From Narthecium ossifragum (Eukaryota > Streptophyta > Magnoliopsida > Dioscoreales > Nartheciaceae), in assembly GCA_963920575.1 (NCBI GenBank), contig OY986965.1:10678290-10742289 (forward strand): a DNA stretch of 64,000 bases. Reading direction: 5' to 3'. Positions within the stretch are counted from its first letter, which is position 1. Each line of letters begins with the position of its first letter. Both the position numbers and the translations under genes were made by a program. Shown one piece after another: positions 21,001-34,513 of the stretch. The notes beneath the pieces were generated by a model, which worked only from the letters and a program-made list of their open reading frames with translations, did no database searches and was not told the origin of the DNA.

Positions 21001-23640
21001 AGTAAAAAGAGAATCAATTAAAACTCAAGTTACATACCAGAGAAATCACTGAAGCTCAAAGCCAAAAGGGGCCTGTCATCTCTATTCCCATCAGCGTGAC
21101 CTTTTCTGTTTTTGCAGCACTTAAGATAGCAACAAAACAGAAGTGCAGTAAGAATAAATGTCCCTCCTGCTGTTAGAACAACAGCAATAACAATTGTTTT
21201 TTTCACATCCTTTTGAGTGTCAGATGGCAGAACCGGAGCAACTGGTGGACTCAAACTACGAGTATCTCGCGAAGTTGAACCTATGGGAGATGCAGCAGGC
21301 TCAAAATCAGCAGCAGCTGGAGAGTTCGTAGGTGCTGGATTAGAAGCTGGTGCCAGGCCAGGTGGTTCAACCGCAGCACCTGGAGTTGGGGTTGGTGCAG
21401 AGGCTGGAAAGGGAGATGGGGCAGAAGATGGGACCATGCCTGGGGCTAAGCCAGGGGTCATGGTTGGAGAAGGTAGATCTGCCAGATGCCTTCTTGAAAC
21501 AGGATCCAGAGCAGATAAAGGTTCCATATGGTCATCAAGAAAATGGCTAAGACTGCCATCCTCCCCAGAAACAGGGAATTTGTAGCTCTGCTTACTCAGA
21601 CAATCAAGCAGCATCTCCTTTGCTTCAGGAGACAAAAGTGAGATTGCTTCTTGCATACCACTTTCTGTTGATAAGCTCATTTTTTGATTGATACCAGATG
21701 AATCTCTTACTATCCCCTTCAAAATTGAAAAGTATGAATTTTTCAAAGCTGCTTTTATAAGCATAGGATCGAATCCGCAGTTTGCCAACAATGGTTCCAC
21801 CTGTGGTCATAGGACAATATCACAAGTCCATGATCAACTATCTCCACTTTCCAGAACATATCTGTTCTTTATCATGAGTTGCCAAAAATTTCAATTCTCA
21901 CATAGCATGCAGGGAGTATAAATTTGGCATTGCAAAACCCTTTACCTATATACTAGTTATCCTTAATTATTTTTTTCTATATGGCTATCTGTAGAAGGAT
22001 GCAGGGTGAGAATTACCTACTGTATGAAATACACAGAGCTAGTGAAAGTGACAGTTGTAATGTCCAGCAAAACAGGGCAAGAAGGATTTAAAAAATATGC
22101 CCTCATTGAGCATAAGACTATCAAAACAAAAAACTGCCTTGCCAACTAGCAAATTAAAGCATATAAGATCACATGAGCCCTAGATATACCCATGCAGCAC
22201 TTCAAACCCCATAGTCTGCTTGCAAGCAAAGGAAGTCCATGTGGACTGATAACATATAGTTTATGTCGTTAGTACAAGTATACCCTCTCCTCTCCTCCCA
22301 AAGATACAATGCATTACACACAAAGTCAATCTGCTAGCTAGTGCCTGGCCATGGAGATCAAAAAAAGGAAAGCCTAATGCCTGCCCCAGATGGAAAAAGG
22401 AACATTGAGAGTAGCATGGAACCAGGAAGCCTTACGACAAGTAGACTTGACTTTAACAAAGACCTTTTGTCACATGGACACATAAAGGCAATCAAAAACA
22501 CGAAGATAGAGCAACTTAAAAGAAGTTCACTACTCAGTAGAAAAATAAGAGAATGCAGGAATATTCATCAATGGAGCGATCGACATCTCAAGGCAAAGGC
22601 AGAACAGTAGCATTTGCCCACCCTCATACGTTGAAGTATGGAGATATAGCGATACCATGCAAACAAATTGGAAAAAAAAGTACTTGACAGTGAATATAAC
22701 CAACTGGAAAGCACCAAAGATTAAAAGTTAAGGTGTAAGGCAGGGGACTTAAGAGCAACAGAAAAAAAGGCAGAGAAGAATAAGCTCAACTACATTCTAA
22801 AGTTTAAGAAAGCCGGAGGCAAAGTTCATATAAAATATGTTCAGATGATAACTTGTTGTATGGTTTACCCTTACCATGGGATTTATCAAATCAAAAGCCT
22901 GAGTATTTGTTTAAACCTCAATAATTGTCTAAATTCCACAAATAACCAATTATAAGCTTTTGTATAGCTTTATAGATTCATGGTGCAACATGATGAAAAG
23001 TTTTTCCTTCTAATCTTTTTTGAACAAGCAAAAGGAGCCAAGGCCTAGGCTCCATAAAGATAAGGGGCCGTGCCCCGCAACTCAAGATTGATGCATACTG
23101 TCATCTTATACACCCATCTTAAATGTCATTTTCCTTCACTCGCATGACGACCACCATCCACAGAGGCGCAGACAATTGATAGTCTAGCTCCTCACCCTCC
23201 AACTTCAGGTCATCCTTGATAATTCTAAGCATGATATGAAGGGAACCAGATTTGCCCCAAATCTTCACCTTTAGAATTCTTGTATGGTTCTCACACCGTT
23301 AATCTCCTAAGAGCCTCTTCAGGTGTACTGACTGTTAGCTGAAGTGATTTATTGCCCTTATTCTCATAGACCATTCACATTTAGCAAAAATAATGACAAC
23401 AATGGCAATAACAATCTTCATGACCATCAAAAAATTACTGAAGCAGAGATAGAAAGAATCTACGTTGCAACAAACATCTCTTACCAATTCATCATTCATC
23501 TCCGAAGAAGCAAGCACCAACGAATCCCCCAGTCCCAAGAACAAACCCCCCGTCCCCTGCCTCCCTCCCCAACCTCTCGGCATCAATATCGCGAACGAGA
23601 TCATACAAAGAACGATCAACCCAGTTCTGCCCAAATCCAT
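18017..23640 (-). CDS. Class I (membrane-anchored) formin, six exons
   Basis: Exons on the minus strand: 23485-23640, 21038-21800, 20414-20948, 20135-20334, 19701-19936, 18017-18868. They total 2742 nt, and all phases close to a 913-aa protein. The start ATG at 23640 follows an in-frame TGA. Residues about 1-24 (TGLIVLCMISFAILM) are a signal peptide. An extracellular Pro/Ala-rich segment follows (with LLSPEAKEMLLDCLSKQ, typical of class I), then a transmembrane helix (about 254-278, KTIVIAVVLTAGGTFILTAL), the FH1 poly-Pro region (about 372-421) and FH2 (from about 455, KTKLKPLFWDKV, including [24 protein letters not shown]). Plant class I formins nucleate and processively elongate actin at the plasma membrane or cell wall interface. 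Intron 5 has a GC donor (AG|GCAAGT). Gene models that require GT would wrongly stop at this exon. Confidence 0.93.
21801..23484 (-). other. First intron of formin
   Basis: 1684-bp GT-AG intron (donor TTG|GTAAGA, acceptor CACAG|GTGG). It separates the signal-peptide exon from the extracellular/transmembrane exon. Short ORFs inside are not supported as genes. Long first introns in plants often carry expression-enhancing elements, but none was identified here. Confidence 0.85.
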
Positions 23641-24507
23641 CCCTCCTCTGATCAATCTCCCAGCAGCAGGCGGTCTTTCTCATTTCATCGGCAAACAACG
23701 CCGCCAACTATCCAATCCTACCCTAGAAACCCTTCAAAATCCACAAAAATGATCAAAAACCATGGGGCATTCGATCTGCAGCTTGCAATCCTCAATCTCC
23801 GCCAATAATCCACCAAACAATCTAGAGAAAATCGGAAAAAAAAAACAGGATCCCGTTATTTCAGCTGTGCGACCGGATCGGGTCGTGTTGGGAGCTGGGG
23901 CATTCAAATGGGGAGGGATCTTCAGGAGGAGCTGGGGATATCTGGGGCTCGGTCTCGGCGACGCGTCGAGGAAAAGCGTTCAAAAAAGAGATTGGGATAA
24001 AATTCTCAATTTTTTAAAAATATTGTTAGGATATACCTAAAAAAAAATCGATAATTATAATTGGGAGGGAGACGCGGGAGAAAGACGTGCGGGGAGCGAT
24101 TGACGCTAGTCGTTGGTGGCGTCTCGGATCCGCTGCGATGCCTACTTTTTGCAATTGGCTCTGAAATGACACGTGCCGGATGAAGGAACTGTTTTAGTTG
24201 AATTGTTGTGGTGGAGTTTGTAGCGGATCTGAAGCGATGGCGAGGTCGTATTCGGGTTGGATTCCAACTGTGATGTTGACGATGGACTTGGAGGAAATGT
24301 TTTGACTTTTTTTTTCCAAAAAGTGGATATTAGAGGATCTGAGAATGGAAGCGCCTGGACATGACACGTGTCATCGGCTTTCTTTTGTGGCCCACGCATT
24401 ATAATGCTTTTTTTTTTTTCAAAAATAGTTTGGACTTTGGACTTCGTCACCTGAGTTATTGGGATGGGAAACTGGACTGCTGAATACGCGTAATGATCAA
24501 CTGGGAA
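23641..24507 (-). promoter_or_regulatory. 5' leader and upstream region of formin
   Basis: No other gene recognised up to the assembly gap. The leader probably extends to about 23850. A G-box-like CACGTG lies in ACACGTGCC at 24170 and again in ACACGTGTC near 24364. The core promoter could not be pinned down. Confidence 0.4.
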
Positions 24508-24707
24508 NNNNNNNNNNNNNNNNNNNNNNNNNNNNNNNNNNNNNNNNNNNNNNNNNNNNNNNNNNNNNNNNNNNNNNNNNNNNNNNNNNNNNNNNNNNNN
24601 NNNNNNNNNNNNNNNNNNNNNNNNNNNNNNNNNNNNNNNNNNNNNNNNNNNNNNNNNNNNNNNNNNNNNNNNNNNNNNNNNNNNNNNNNNNNNNNNNNNN
24701 NNNNNNN
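24508..24707. other. Assembly gap (200 N)
   Basis: Exactly 200 N, a conventional placeholder, so the true length is unknown. Any ORF reported across it is meaningless. Confidence 0.99.
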
Positions 24708-25735
24708 CGTAACTGTCATAAATTGAATACAGCTATATATAATGCCTCAAATATGCAATATATATGAAGTAGGGGTAAATGTGTCATACAAAATACCTAA
24801 CCTCCCATAACTGTCTTAAAATGGTGTTAACCCATTAAAATATCATACAGTGGTGTACCGGTGAATAAGTTTACTAGATTTGGTGTAAACACTAATAATC
24901 TATTGAATCTAATATACCATATATCTTATCCGAAATAGCGATATATTATAATATTTGACTACATAGACCGGTTTAGGAAAGGATATCCACCAACGACTGG
25001 TGGTGGATTCGGACGCTATCGGTGGGTTGGTAGGGTTTTGAGCTTAGCCTCTGGAGATAGATATGATGGATATACCGTTTTGTTAAGACCATGTTTGGTT
25101 ATCACAAAAAAAACAATTAATATGAAACCATATCCCTGATTTGATTTTCTTTCTAATTTTTGTTTTCTTTTCTTCCTTTATTTTGTTCTCTTGTCTTTTT
25201 GATACCCATAGGATAATCATTGCTGAGGATACCATAAAAGTATTACATAATAAAATAATATTTAGATCATGTTTAGATATAAAAAAACCATATCAAAATA
25301 TGATTATATAATAATAAAATATTAAAATTTTGATGTATAAGTTAACATCCATGTTTATCTCTCCATCCCGGGGAGGAGGGAAGTTGAGCAGCTGCCCCCC
25401 TCAGCTAATATTAATCTCTATTAGGATAGATCTTTGGAAAGATATTATTCTCTTTTAACCAATGAACTAGTTTATACGCCTTAAAATGCACCTACTGGAT
25501 TCTAATATTCTTTGGTCCCCACTTATTTAAAAGCTGGCCTCACACACACACACTCTCTCTAATCTAACCTAATATATATATCTCTAATCTAATCTAGAAT
25601 AACTTAAATGTCATTGGACATTAACTTGTACTTTGCTTGGAGATTCAACCTTGTGTAGCCGTTTTAATGGCTAAGGGCATTTAAGTTATTTCCCCATCTT
25701 GGGTGGAAGTTTAATAATGATTAAGACAGTTAGTC
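24708..25735. other. AT-rich spacer, probable MITE remnants
   Basis: No gene. Contains a short CA/CT microsatellite (about 25542-25560) and two related fragments with ATGTTTGGTTATCAC / ATGTTTAGATAT that look like decayed small elements. Boundaries could not be set. Confidence 0.35.
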
Positions 25736-27872
25736 GAATAAACTATCTTCGATGGTGATGACTTATTTGGCTGTTATTTGCTGGGAGGTTTGGCGGGACA
25801 TGAATGCTACTATCTTCGATGGTGAGGTTGATTCCGCATTGGCAGTGGCAAGCAAAGTTAGAAGACTAGTTAAGGAGATCCTTGGTGACTGCTCGGAGCC
25901 GATGAACCTAGTTGAACGGAGGAGGGGGTCGAGCATGGTGCGTGCGGACGCCTCCGTTGATCCAGGGTCAGGTATGGCGGGCTATGGTATTGTTGGGTTT
26001 GCGTAGGATGGCAGTTGTGAGTGGGCTTCATTCCTCATGGTGCTACTGTTGATGTGGGCTCAGTTCTTCAAGGTGAGATGCTTGCCATTGATCAGGCACT
26101 GATCGTAGCTAGTGCTCGTGAGGTTAGAACCAGGGACGGATCTATGAGTGGGCTGCACCGGGCTGTAGCCCGGGCAGCCCACATGAAAATTTTCAAATGG
26201 CCTATAAATTTAGCCCATTTAAATTCAAGATAAATACATTGAGCCCAACCTAATCTAATGGCTAGCTGCCCAGCCCAGCTACCCAGCCCAGTCATGCCAA
26301 AGAGTCAAAATTAAAAAGTGCATAACTAGGCTAGGTGTTACATCACGTATTTTACTTCTTATTTTATTGGCGATGCTGCCTGCTAGGTCTAGGAATTAGG
26401 GGGGCGGCCAACAACCCAGCCCAGATTCCTGCCGAAAAGTCAAAATTAAAAAGTGCATATCAATTCACTTGAGTGAGACAGAGTCACAGAGGAGATGAGA
26501 GTCGAATTTTGTGTGTTGGGGTGAAATCCGTAGATCTACGAAGGAAGGCATGCTCTCCCGAATTCAATATTGGGCGGCTGTTGGGTGAGGTATTATACAC
26601 AAATCCCTAATTTCTATTTCTCTCTATCTCATCTCCTTTTCTCAAATTAAATCCCTAATTTTGGATTCCTTGAAATTTTGGAGATCACTATCACATCTCT
26701 TCCATGATGCCATCAGTTCCATGTAAGGGATAGAGGGAGGTTTGATCTCTTCTTCGTCGAAAGAGAGATAAAATCATTCTTTGTATTTCTCTATTTGTGT
26801 TTTGGTGATTTTTACATATTTTTGGAGACTGGTGGATTGATTTTGTGCATTTTAATGATGGAATTGATCCCATATGGGGAAAAACCTAGTTTTATCATAT
26901 GTAATATCTTGAAGTCTTGAAGATTGATTGTAATCTTGGAATTGATCCCATATGGGAACTTGGAAAGCACTAGTAGAGATATGTATTTTATATGATGGTC
27001 TGATGGATTTATACGTATTTTATCCGTCTAAAACATGCTTAGAAGGAAATAATTGATTTGTCATTATCAAATATTGATTTATTTGACATAAATAAGTATT
27101 TTATTCTTGCAGGACACCCATGGGTTCAATGCTTCAAGTTAATGTTGTGGCTCCTGATAGCCCCTTGATTTTGTTATTTTGTCTCTCTTAAAAAGCAATT
27201 TTCTACAACGTATAAGCTAAAGAAAACGACCCTGAAAGGTTAGTAGTTGCATAATTGAGAGATTAGACCCCACTAGCAATTTTTTTGTTTTCAGAATTAT
27301 TTTATGAATTATTTTACTGTTCAGAAAAGTATATGTTTTGAATATTGAGAACAATACTTGAGCATTTACTATTTGGATATAGTCTCTTGTTCTTGTGTAG
27401 AGTAACAGTAACTGAAACATAGGAGCAGGCTTTTTGAAATCCATTAGAGATATTACATTAAAATGTGAGTTTGTGATTGGTATAGTTTCCATCAAGCAAA
27501 CCATTAGGATAGTGTTAGCCCGGGCGGACTTTAAATCATGGATCCGCCCCTGGTTAAAACCCTAGCTGTTGAGTCTGACTCATTGGATGCAGTTCGTATT
27601 CTGAATGGCAACCAGTTGTGGCCTAGAGAGGTAAAAGGGATAGCCAAAGATGTTTCGTTGCATGCCCTTCGTTGCATGCCCTTGAGTTCGACTATGTGCT
27701 TTTTTTTCATATTTAGAGGGATCTTAATGGTAGAGCGGACTGTGTCGCTTGCTTTTGTCGTCGCTCCAGGTCTCCTCTTGTTTGGACCTGTGAGGATGGG
27801 GTGGATGTGTTGGATGGCCTATTGTAATTTCTTGTTCTAGCCTTCGGGCTCAACTCGTCAAAAAAAAAAAGA
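25736..27872 (+). mobile_element. 5'-truncated LINE tail with RNase H domain, split by hAT
   Basis: The coding remnant reads ICWEVWRDMNATIFDG (the post-RT segment of plant LINE ORF2), then RADASVDPGSGMAGYGIVGF (RNase H strand with the first Asp) and LQGEMLAIDQALIVA. After the hAT insertion it resumes with LAVESDSLDAVRILNG...LWPREVKGIAKDV, the C-terminal half of the domain. A frameshift lies near 26005. The 3' end (CTTCGGGCTCAACTCGTC plus an A-tract at about 27861-27870) is a typical LINE tail. The 5' boundary is approximate and no target duplication was secure. Confidence 0.75.
26123..27560. mobile_element. Non-autonomous hAT element with 8-bp target duplication
   Basis: The element is 26131-27552 (1422 bp). 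The left end CAGGGACGGATCTATGA and the complement of the right end CAGGGGCGGATCCATGA match at 15 of 17 positions. It is flanked by GTTAGAAC (26123-26130) and GTTAAAAC (27553-27560), an 8-bp duplication with one change, as hAT transposases produce. It interrupts the LINE RNase H frame. No transposase ORF remains. Confidence 0.9.
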
Positions 27873-28095
27873 ATAGAAGGTTTTTTGAAAGAACCTATAC
27901 TTTTAAGAGAAAATATGATATTGTCTTAGTTGTATGGTAAAATGTGATATTTAGCATTATTGAGGATGAAATATGACATTAAGTCATTTTCTAATACTTG
28001 TGATCTTAATTAAAATTTTACTTAAAATTCGTTCAATTTATACTTAATTATAGGAAAAATTACCATTTTCATCCCTTAAGTTTCAACAAGGTAAT
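27873..28095. other. Short spacer, probable MULE terminus
   Basis: Contains GGAAAAATTACCATTTTCATCC followed by AAGTTTCAAC, a composition typical of MULE ends, which continues on the far side of the solo LTR at 39390. This may be one end of the MULE whose transposase remnant lies at 40580-42900. Inference only. Confidence 0.35.
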
Positions 28096-30167
28096 GTTTA
28101 TATGAGGCCCCGTATCTCCAACCCGGTCCGACCGCGTCAGGTTGATGGTATGGTTTGGTTGATTCAGCTCGGTTGCTCTTGGTTTACGATCAGTTGATCA
28201 TATCACTGTTTTTGAACCCCAAGGGTATTTTGATAAAATTACGCCTTGGCGGTAGGTTTCACACCTTAGCGGCGCTTCTGATCGAAAGATGGGAACTCGA
28301 TCGAGAAAGATCGAATCGGACGGCCGAGATCGATTTCAGATCTTTATAAATACCCCTTTTCTTCTCTCTCTCTCTCCTCTTTTCTTTCTCTTTCTTCCTC
28401 TCTCTTTCTCTCCCTTGTTGGGAGCCGGATTGGAGGCCTGATTGCGGCTTTTCGACGCGAGTTCGGGACAATCCGAGTTGGGGGATTGGTAGATCATCTA
28501 CCCAACTAGTACATGTACTACCCTAATCGTTTGATTAGGTTTGCCTAACATTGCTTTATAGATGTTTTAGTATAGAAATGCATGTTAGAATGTCTTGTAA
28601 GTTTGTGTTCTAGTGTAATCGATATTTTAGGAACAAATGAATGTTCCGGTTTTACATTTCGTCGGGTGGTTTGGTTTCTACCGCCGTTTTATTGGTTTTG
28701 TCGAATTTGGATTGAAACAAGCCAGATCTAATATTTTGCCTTTGAAATCTTGATTTCTTGATGCCATTATATTTCCAACATTCTTCTCTACCTCTCCTCA
28801 AAGTTTGATTGAATTCCAACGAGTTTTGATAGCTTAAATCCTGAAAATTGACTTTTTTTTAGGGCAGTGCTCACCCAGGCTCCACGGTCGATCATCGCAT
28901 AGACCGTGAGCCTTGGATGCCAAAATAGCTTCTCAAGGTCGATGCACGGATGAACCGCTATTGACCACCTAAGCTCCATGGTCGACCATCACATCGACCA
29001 TGAGCCTCTGATGTCAAAATGGCTTCTCAGGGTCCATGTTTGGGTCGACCGTCAGTGTACACTATCCCACCTCACGGTCGACCATCGCATCGACCACCAC
29101 CCTTTAAATTGTGATTTTCGTGATTCTTTTGGTTTGATTCTTTCATGACAGATAGCCAATGATGCTAGGAAGCATATAACATCGTCACATTGACTTTTCG
29201 ACGGATTTATCGATCGATTTGAGCGGGATTTGATCGTGGGTGTATATTTACGAAATATTTTGAAATTACCGGAATTATGCAACTTCTTCGATTTCGTCGG
29301 TCAATTGTTTTCCGACCAACTCGATACCTTCGTATGTCCTGCTAATGTATGCCTAGGACTACTTTGTGGCTTTCCACGGATTTATGATGGACTCTGAAGG
29401 GTTTTATGCTATGATTTCGGTTGTAGAGTTAATTGTCAAAATTGCCCTACTATATGAAGTTGAATGCTTAATCGTTGTATTGTTAAACTGTTATATGTTG
29501 GATAACTGTGGAACCTTCGCATGTTTTGTCCGACGTTGCGCGGAGGGCTATTGTATAGCGACATTGTAATGCCGATTTCTATTTGAGAATTAGGTTTAAT
29601 TCTTTTATCGTATTATAGCTTAACTATTAAACCTCTAATGTTAATGTGGCATATAGTGACACCTATGCTAGATGCTTGTATAAGTGCATGCACTATCTGT
29701 ATTAGAGGCATTCCAGGTAAGACGTGGACGATGGGTTGATCGCTGATCCGAGGGCTCGGGTAGCTCGGATCTAACTTTAGGACAGAGGCTAGGTAGCAAG
29801 TTCTAGCACGTGAATTGTTGTGTTAATCTTGTTTTATCGAGGTTGGTGTCTAGTTGGCTATAAATTGCTTTGATTGAGGTTTAGAGGTCGAGTCGGTTCT
29901 CCAAGGCCAAGTGCTAAGGATGGTTGTCGGTATATTCCTGACGTGGTCCCCATGCATGAGAATCCTACTGGGTAAGGGTGATCCTACATGTTACTGTTCT
30001 ACTGTCTCTTGGTAACATGTTCAAGAGAAAGGTTTCATAACATGAGCTCTTGGGACATCGATGGGGTTATGGACATACCTTAGACTTAGGCGGAGAAGCG
30101 ACACTGTTGTTGTTTCCTCCCTTTTCAGTGTGACGTAAAGTAGAACCCTACTGAACTTATCGCTCAC

Positions 30168-31589
30168 TGATGAGTGCATGAAAGTGCACTCTGAATAGTC
30201 TTATAATCATCTCAACTGTTGGATTATTATCCTTAATCAACATCTTTATTACTAGTTTTATATTTATATGTTGCTTCGCATAGTTGTTTGAACAATGCAG
30301 GAAATTGGAGTTATAAGAAGCCGAAAAGATTGCATGGATCAACTTGGAATATTATGATGTACCTTCTCATGAAGAACCAAATGATGTTCCATATATTATT
30401 GGAAAGCTTTTGAAGTCTAGTTTCTGGAGAATTTTACAGTTCGTGATTCCGAGTTCCCTAGAGGAAGTTACGGTATTTTTAGTACCAATGGCGCAGTCCG
30501 AATGACAAAAGAGAAAATACGTAGGACAAATAATCGATCTTCATCCCCTACAATGATCGATCATTTTATGTACCCAGAGATGACAGAGAGACATGTTTTA
30601 AATGATCGATCATCTCCTTTAAAATGATCATCTTCTTTAAAATGATCGATCATTTTCAGGGCGTGACAATTCTACGGGATAAAATGGTCGATCATCATCC
30701 CTAAATGATTGATCATTTTATAGCAATTAAGCAAAATCAAGGGTGCATATCTAATCCGAGTTGAAAACCTTTGGAGTCTATAAATAGGAAACTTAGGATT
30801 ATTCAAAAGGAGTTTTGTGGGGGACTTGTGGAAGACTTTTTGGAGACCTTTTGGAGATTTCTTCATCATCCATGGACGAGTAGATCCTTTTGGCAAGGTG
30901 GAGGGGTGATCAAGCTTGAATAAGAGTTTTTCTCCTCATCTGAAATCCTGTTTTGATTTTATTGTTGATACAACTCTCGTATGGATCTATTTTCTTATTT
31001 GTTTTAGATCTTTTGAATGTGCCTAAGTTGGGATTTGATTCTTCTCATATATAATCAGTGATGTTCTTGGGCATGGTTTAATTCGTTGTTCCTTTGTTAA
31101 TCAAAGGTTTTGCCGCATTATTGTTTAAGCATATCGCCATCTTAGGGTTTAATATCTTTGTTGTGTTATCGCTTAAATATATCGTTATCTTTAAATCTAA
31201 TTGAACAAGGTGATAGTTGCATGATTCATAGAGGGAGAATGATCCATGAGAGTTACTATTGTTGCTTGCTATGCTTTGTAGTTCAATATATTCCGATTGG
31301 CGCGATTGGGATGTGAATCCGCCAATTATGTATCTAACAGGATAGAGGGTGAGAGAAATACTTGAGTTCAAGTGAGAGATCTCCAATGCCATGTCACATT
31401 AATCTTTAAGAAACTTCTCTAAAAACAATCAACCTTTGCTTGTTTTTGGTTCTAACATAATCGACTTTTTATTATTTTACTTTTATCCTCTCTTAATTGC
31501 GTAATCCTAGCCACTGTCTCTTTGTGGATACGACCGCCCTCTTAGGCTATACTGTTGCGACCGCTGTGATATCTTTTTGGGCGTAATCA
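30168..31589 (+). repeat. 5' LTR of the Athila element
   Basis: 1422 bp, from TGATGAGTGCATGAAAGTGC to GGGCGTAATCA. A palindrome array lies at about 30533-30722 and a TATAAATA box at 30779-30786. Near its end, CTTTGTGGATACGACCGCCC precedes the primer-binding site, as in related LTRs. Confidence 0.9.
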
Positions 31590-31594
31590 AATTT

Positions 31595-31612
31595 TGGCGC
31601 CGTTGCCGGGGA
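31595..31612 (+). other. Primer-binding site, tRNA-Asp type
   Basis: TGGCGCCGTTGCCGGGGA is complementary to the 3' end of plant tRNA-Asp(GTC), the primer used by Athila-type elements. It starts five bases after the 5' LTR. Confidence 0.88.
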
Positions 31613-31773
31613 GACAGTTTAGCAAGGAGCACTACAAGGAGAGGTTTGCTGAATTGATACATAAAAAACGGTAACTTCGTTCCTTTCTTTGTTGCTTTCT
31701 TCATGTTTAGTTTAGTTTTCATTTCAGTTTTTGCTTTGTTTTATTTTTTAAAAAAAAGAGTAGAAGTGATTGC

Positions 31774-32746
31774 ATGCATACACATAGTGACAAGTTGGGG
31801 AGATTTGCAAAGAAACCTGAAGTTGATTCTGATAACGCTATTATTATCGAGAATTTGTTTGATACACCTCCTGCCTCTGACACTGACTCTGTAAGCACGC
31901 ACTCAATTTTCAGGATGGGTGATCAAGAAGATCCGCCCGTTAAAACACTTGAAAAATATTTGCACCCAACTTGCACTGCATGAACCATCATGCATAATGT
32001 CTCCTTCGAACACTCAATTAGATATCAAGCTGGGTATGATTCCGCTCCTTCCCACCTTCCATGGGATGGATAGTGAAAACCCTTATGTTCATATAAGAGA
32101 GTTTGAGGAAGTGGTGGCTACATTCCATAACCAGACAGCTTCAATGGATCCAGCTCGACTCAAATTCTTTCCTTTTACATTAAAGGATAGAGCAAAGACT
32201 TGGTTGTACTCATTGAGGCCAAGGTCCATCGGTTCTTGGAATGAAATGACCCAAGCATTCTTCAATAAATATTTTCCCAATCACAAAACCAACACTGTGA
32301 AACATCAAATTTCGATATTTGTTCAAAAACATAGTGAAACCTTATACCAAGCTTGGGAACGTTTTAAGGAGTTATTGTACGTGTGTCCTCACCATGGTTA
32401 TGAAAGTTTGCGCCTAGTGATTTATTTTTATGATGGCCTAACTTCTCGTGAACATCAATTCATTGAAATGATGTGCAATGGTGAGTTTTTGCAAAAAGAT
32501 CCACAGGAGGCCATTGAATATCTATCCGAGTTGGCAAAAAAAGCTCACACATGGACATGTCCTAGTGCCATTGAGAGTACCAACCCAAGTAGGCCTGGCC
32601 TCAATACTTCAAGTGGTAGAGCTGGGGTATACCACCTTCGTGAAGAGGATGGACTCAAAGCTAAGGTGGATTGCTTAACAAAAGAGCTCGAGGCATTAAA
32701 GACCAAGGAGACCATGGCTGCTCGAGTTCTTCCTCATGCTGATTAG
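31774..32746 (+). pseudogene. Athila gag, frameshifted
   Basis: The first frame reads ...GDQEDPPVKTLEKYLHPTC and stops at 31983. The gag core continues in another frame (PTFHGMDSENPYVHIREFEEV..., then DRAKTWLYSL and EMTQAFFNKYFP), matching the retrotransposon gag family that forms the virus-like particle. A TAG at 32744-32746 ends this part, although related sequence continues in frame beyond it. Confidence 0.85.
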
Positions 32747-34069
32747 TTGCGATCATGTTCTATTTGTCATGGCATGGATCACCAAATTGAGGATTGTCTA
32801 ATTTATGCTGAAATGAGGGGTGTGTACGAGGAGCATTGTAATGCTCTTGGTGCATACAGGAAGCCATATACCCCCTACTCTGACACCTACAACCCCGGAT
32901 GGAGAAATCATCCAAAGTTCAGCTGGAAATCCAACACTCAACACCATGCATCACAACAACAGCCAACTAAATCTTATTCTACACCTTACCATACTTCTTC
33001 TTCTAGAACTCCTTTAGAAGATACCCTGCATTCATTTATGGAAGCCCAAAAGAAAACTAATCAGAAATTTGAATCTTTAATTGTGCAAGTGGTTGAAGAG
33101 AATAAGGAGATTAAGAGCCAAATTTCTAAGTTGACAAGTTCTTTGAGTATACATGAGCGAGGCAAATTTTCAGCTCAACCTCAAGCTATTCCTCAGGGAC
33201 AACACATGATTCAAACTTCCAATAACGAGCAGAAAAATGTGAAGGAAATTAACGCAATAACCACTCGAAGTGGAAATGTCTTGAACAATCCAGAAGCAGT
33301 TCCAAAGGCAATAGATGATGAAAGTTCAGACAGTAGTGAAGCTGATAAGCCTAAGGAAGAGGATGTTGAGGGACACCCAATGAAGGTTCCTTTTCCTCAA
33401 GCACTGAAGTCTACAAAGAAAGCTTTAGAACCTAATAATGAAATCTTGGAGCATCTTCAGCAAGTGAGGCTCAACCTCCCACTTTTACATGTTATCAAGC
33501 AAATGCTGACATATGCTAAGATTCTCAAAGATTTGTGTACAATGAAGAGGAAGCATCATGTGAAGAAGACGGCGTTCCTAACGGAGCAAGTCAGCGGTTT
33601 GATTGAACGAAGAATTCCTCCGAAGTATAAGGACCCCGGTTGCCCCACCATTGCTTGCCACGTTGGTGATCATGAGGTTGGGCAAGCTTTGTTGGATTTA
33701 GGGGCAAGTGTTAAACTCATGTCATATTCGGTGTACCAACAACTTGGATTGGGAGAAATCAAGCCAACTACTGTAGTGCTATAACTAGCAGATCAATCTA
33801 TAAAGGTGCCCAGAGGAGTAGTAGAAGATGTCTTGATATAAATTGATAAGTTTTATTATCCAGTGGATTTCTTAGTTCTTGATACTAAGTCTGTTGTTAA
33901 TTCAAATTCTAAGATTCCTATTATTTTAGATAGACCTTTTCTTGCTACAGCTAATGCTTTAATTAATTACAGGAATGGTTTGATGAAGCTATCATTTGGA
34001 AACATGACTCTCGAGGTTAAGGTTTTTAATGTTGCCAAGCAGCCTGCTGAGAATGATGAGTGCCCATAG
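32747..34069 (+). pseudogene. Athila gag C-terminus and aspartic protease, broken
   Basis: Begins with the Cys-His segment CSICHGMDHQIEDC after the gag stop. The protease part holds ALLDLGASVKLM (active-site D.GAS) and later IPIILDRPFLATANALI. Stops interrupt the protease at 33781-33783 and again near 33840. In an active element this would be one gag-pol polyprotein. Confidence 0.85.
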
Positions 34070-34513
34070 ACCTACATGATCAATACATTCATTGAAGAGG
34101 AGTTTGCACACAATGATTTCAACTATCTTCATCCTAATTTTGTTAATTTTGATGGCATTAGTAGTCATATTGAAAATGCTTATTTATATGTTGCTGAAAA
34201 TCAATCTTTTTGGACATGATCTTGGCAACAAATGTTTGAAAAGTTACCTTCCAGAGGCAAAATGCCAGTACCATCAACTGCAGAGCCACCCAAGGTTGAA
34301 CTCAAACCGCTACCCAAAGGATTAAAGCACACATTCTTACGGCCAGGTGATACCTATCTAGTTATTATTTCATCATATTTATCCCCGACCCAAGGTGAGC
34401 AATCATTTCAAACCTTGAATGAACATAAATCTGCACTTGGCTTGAGCATAGCAGATCTTTAAGGTATCAACCCTTTACTTTGCTCACATAAAATAAATCT
34501 TGAGGAAGGAGCA

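Noticed and set aside
21030..21800. Formin start at the exon beginning near 21800
   Set aside because: The codon there is GTG directly after an acceptor AG. The signal-peptide exon at 23485-23640 joins in phase and supplies the true N-terminus.
24456..24767. Reading frames across the first gap
   Set aside because: They consist mainly of N and have no meaning; the same holds for those across 50372-50571.
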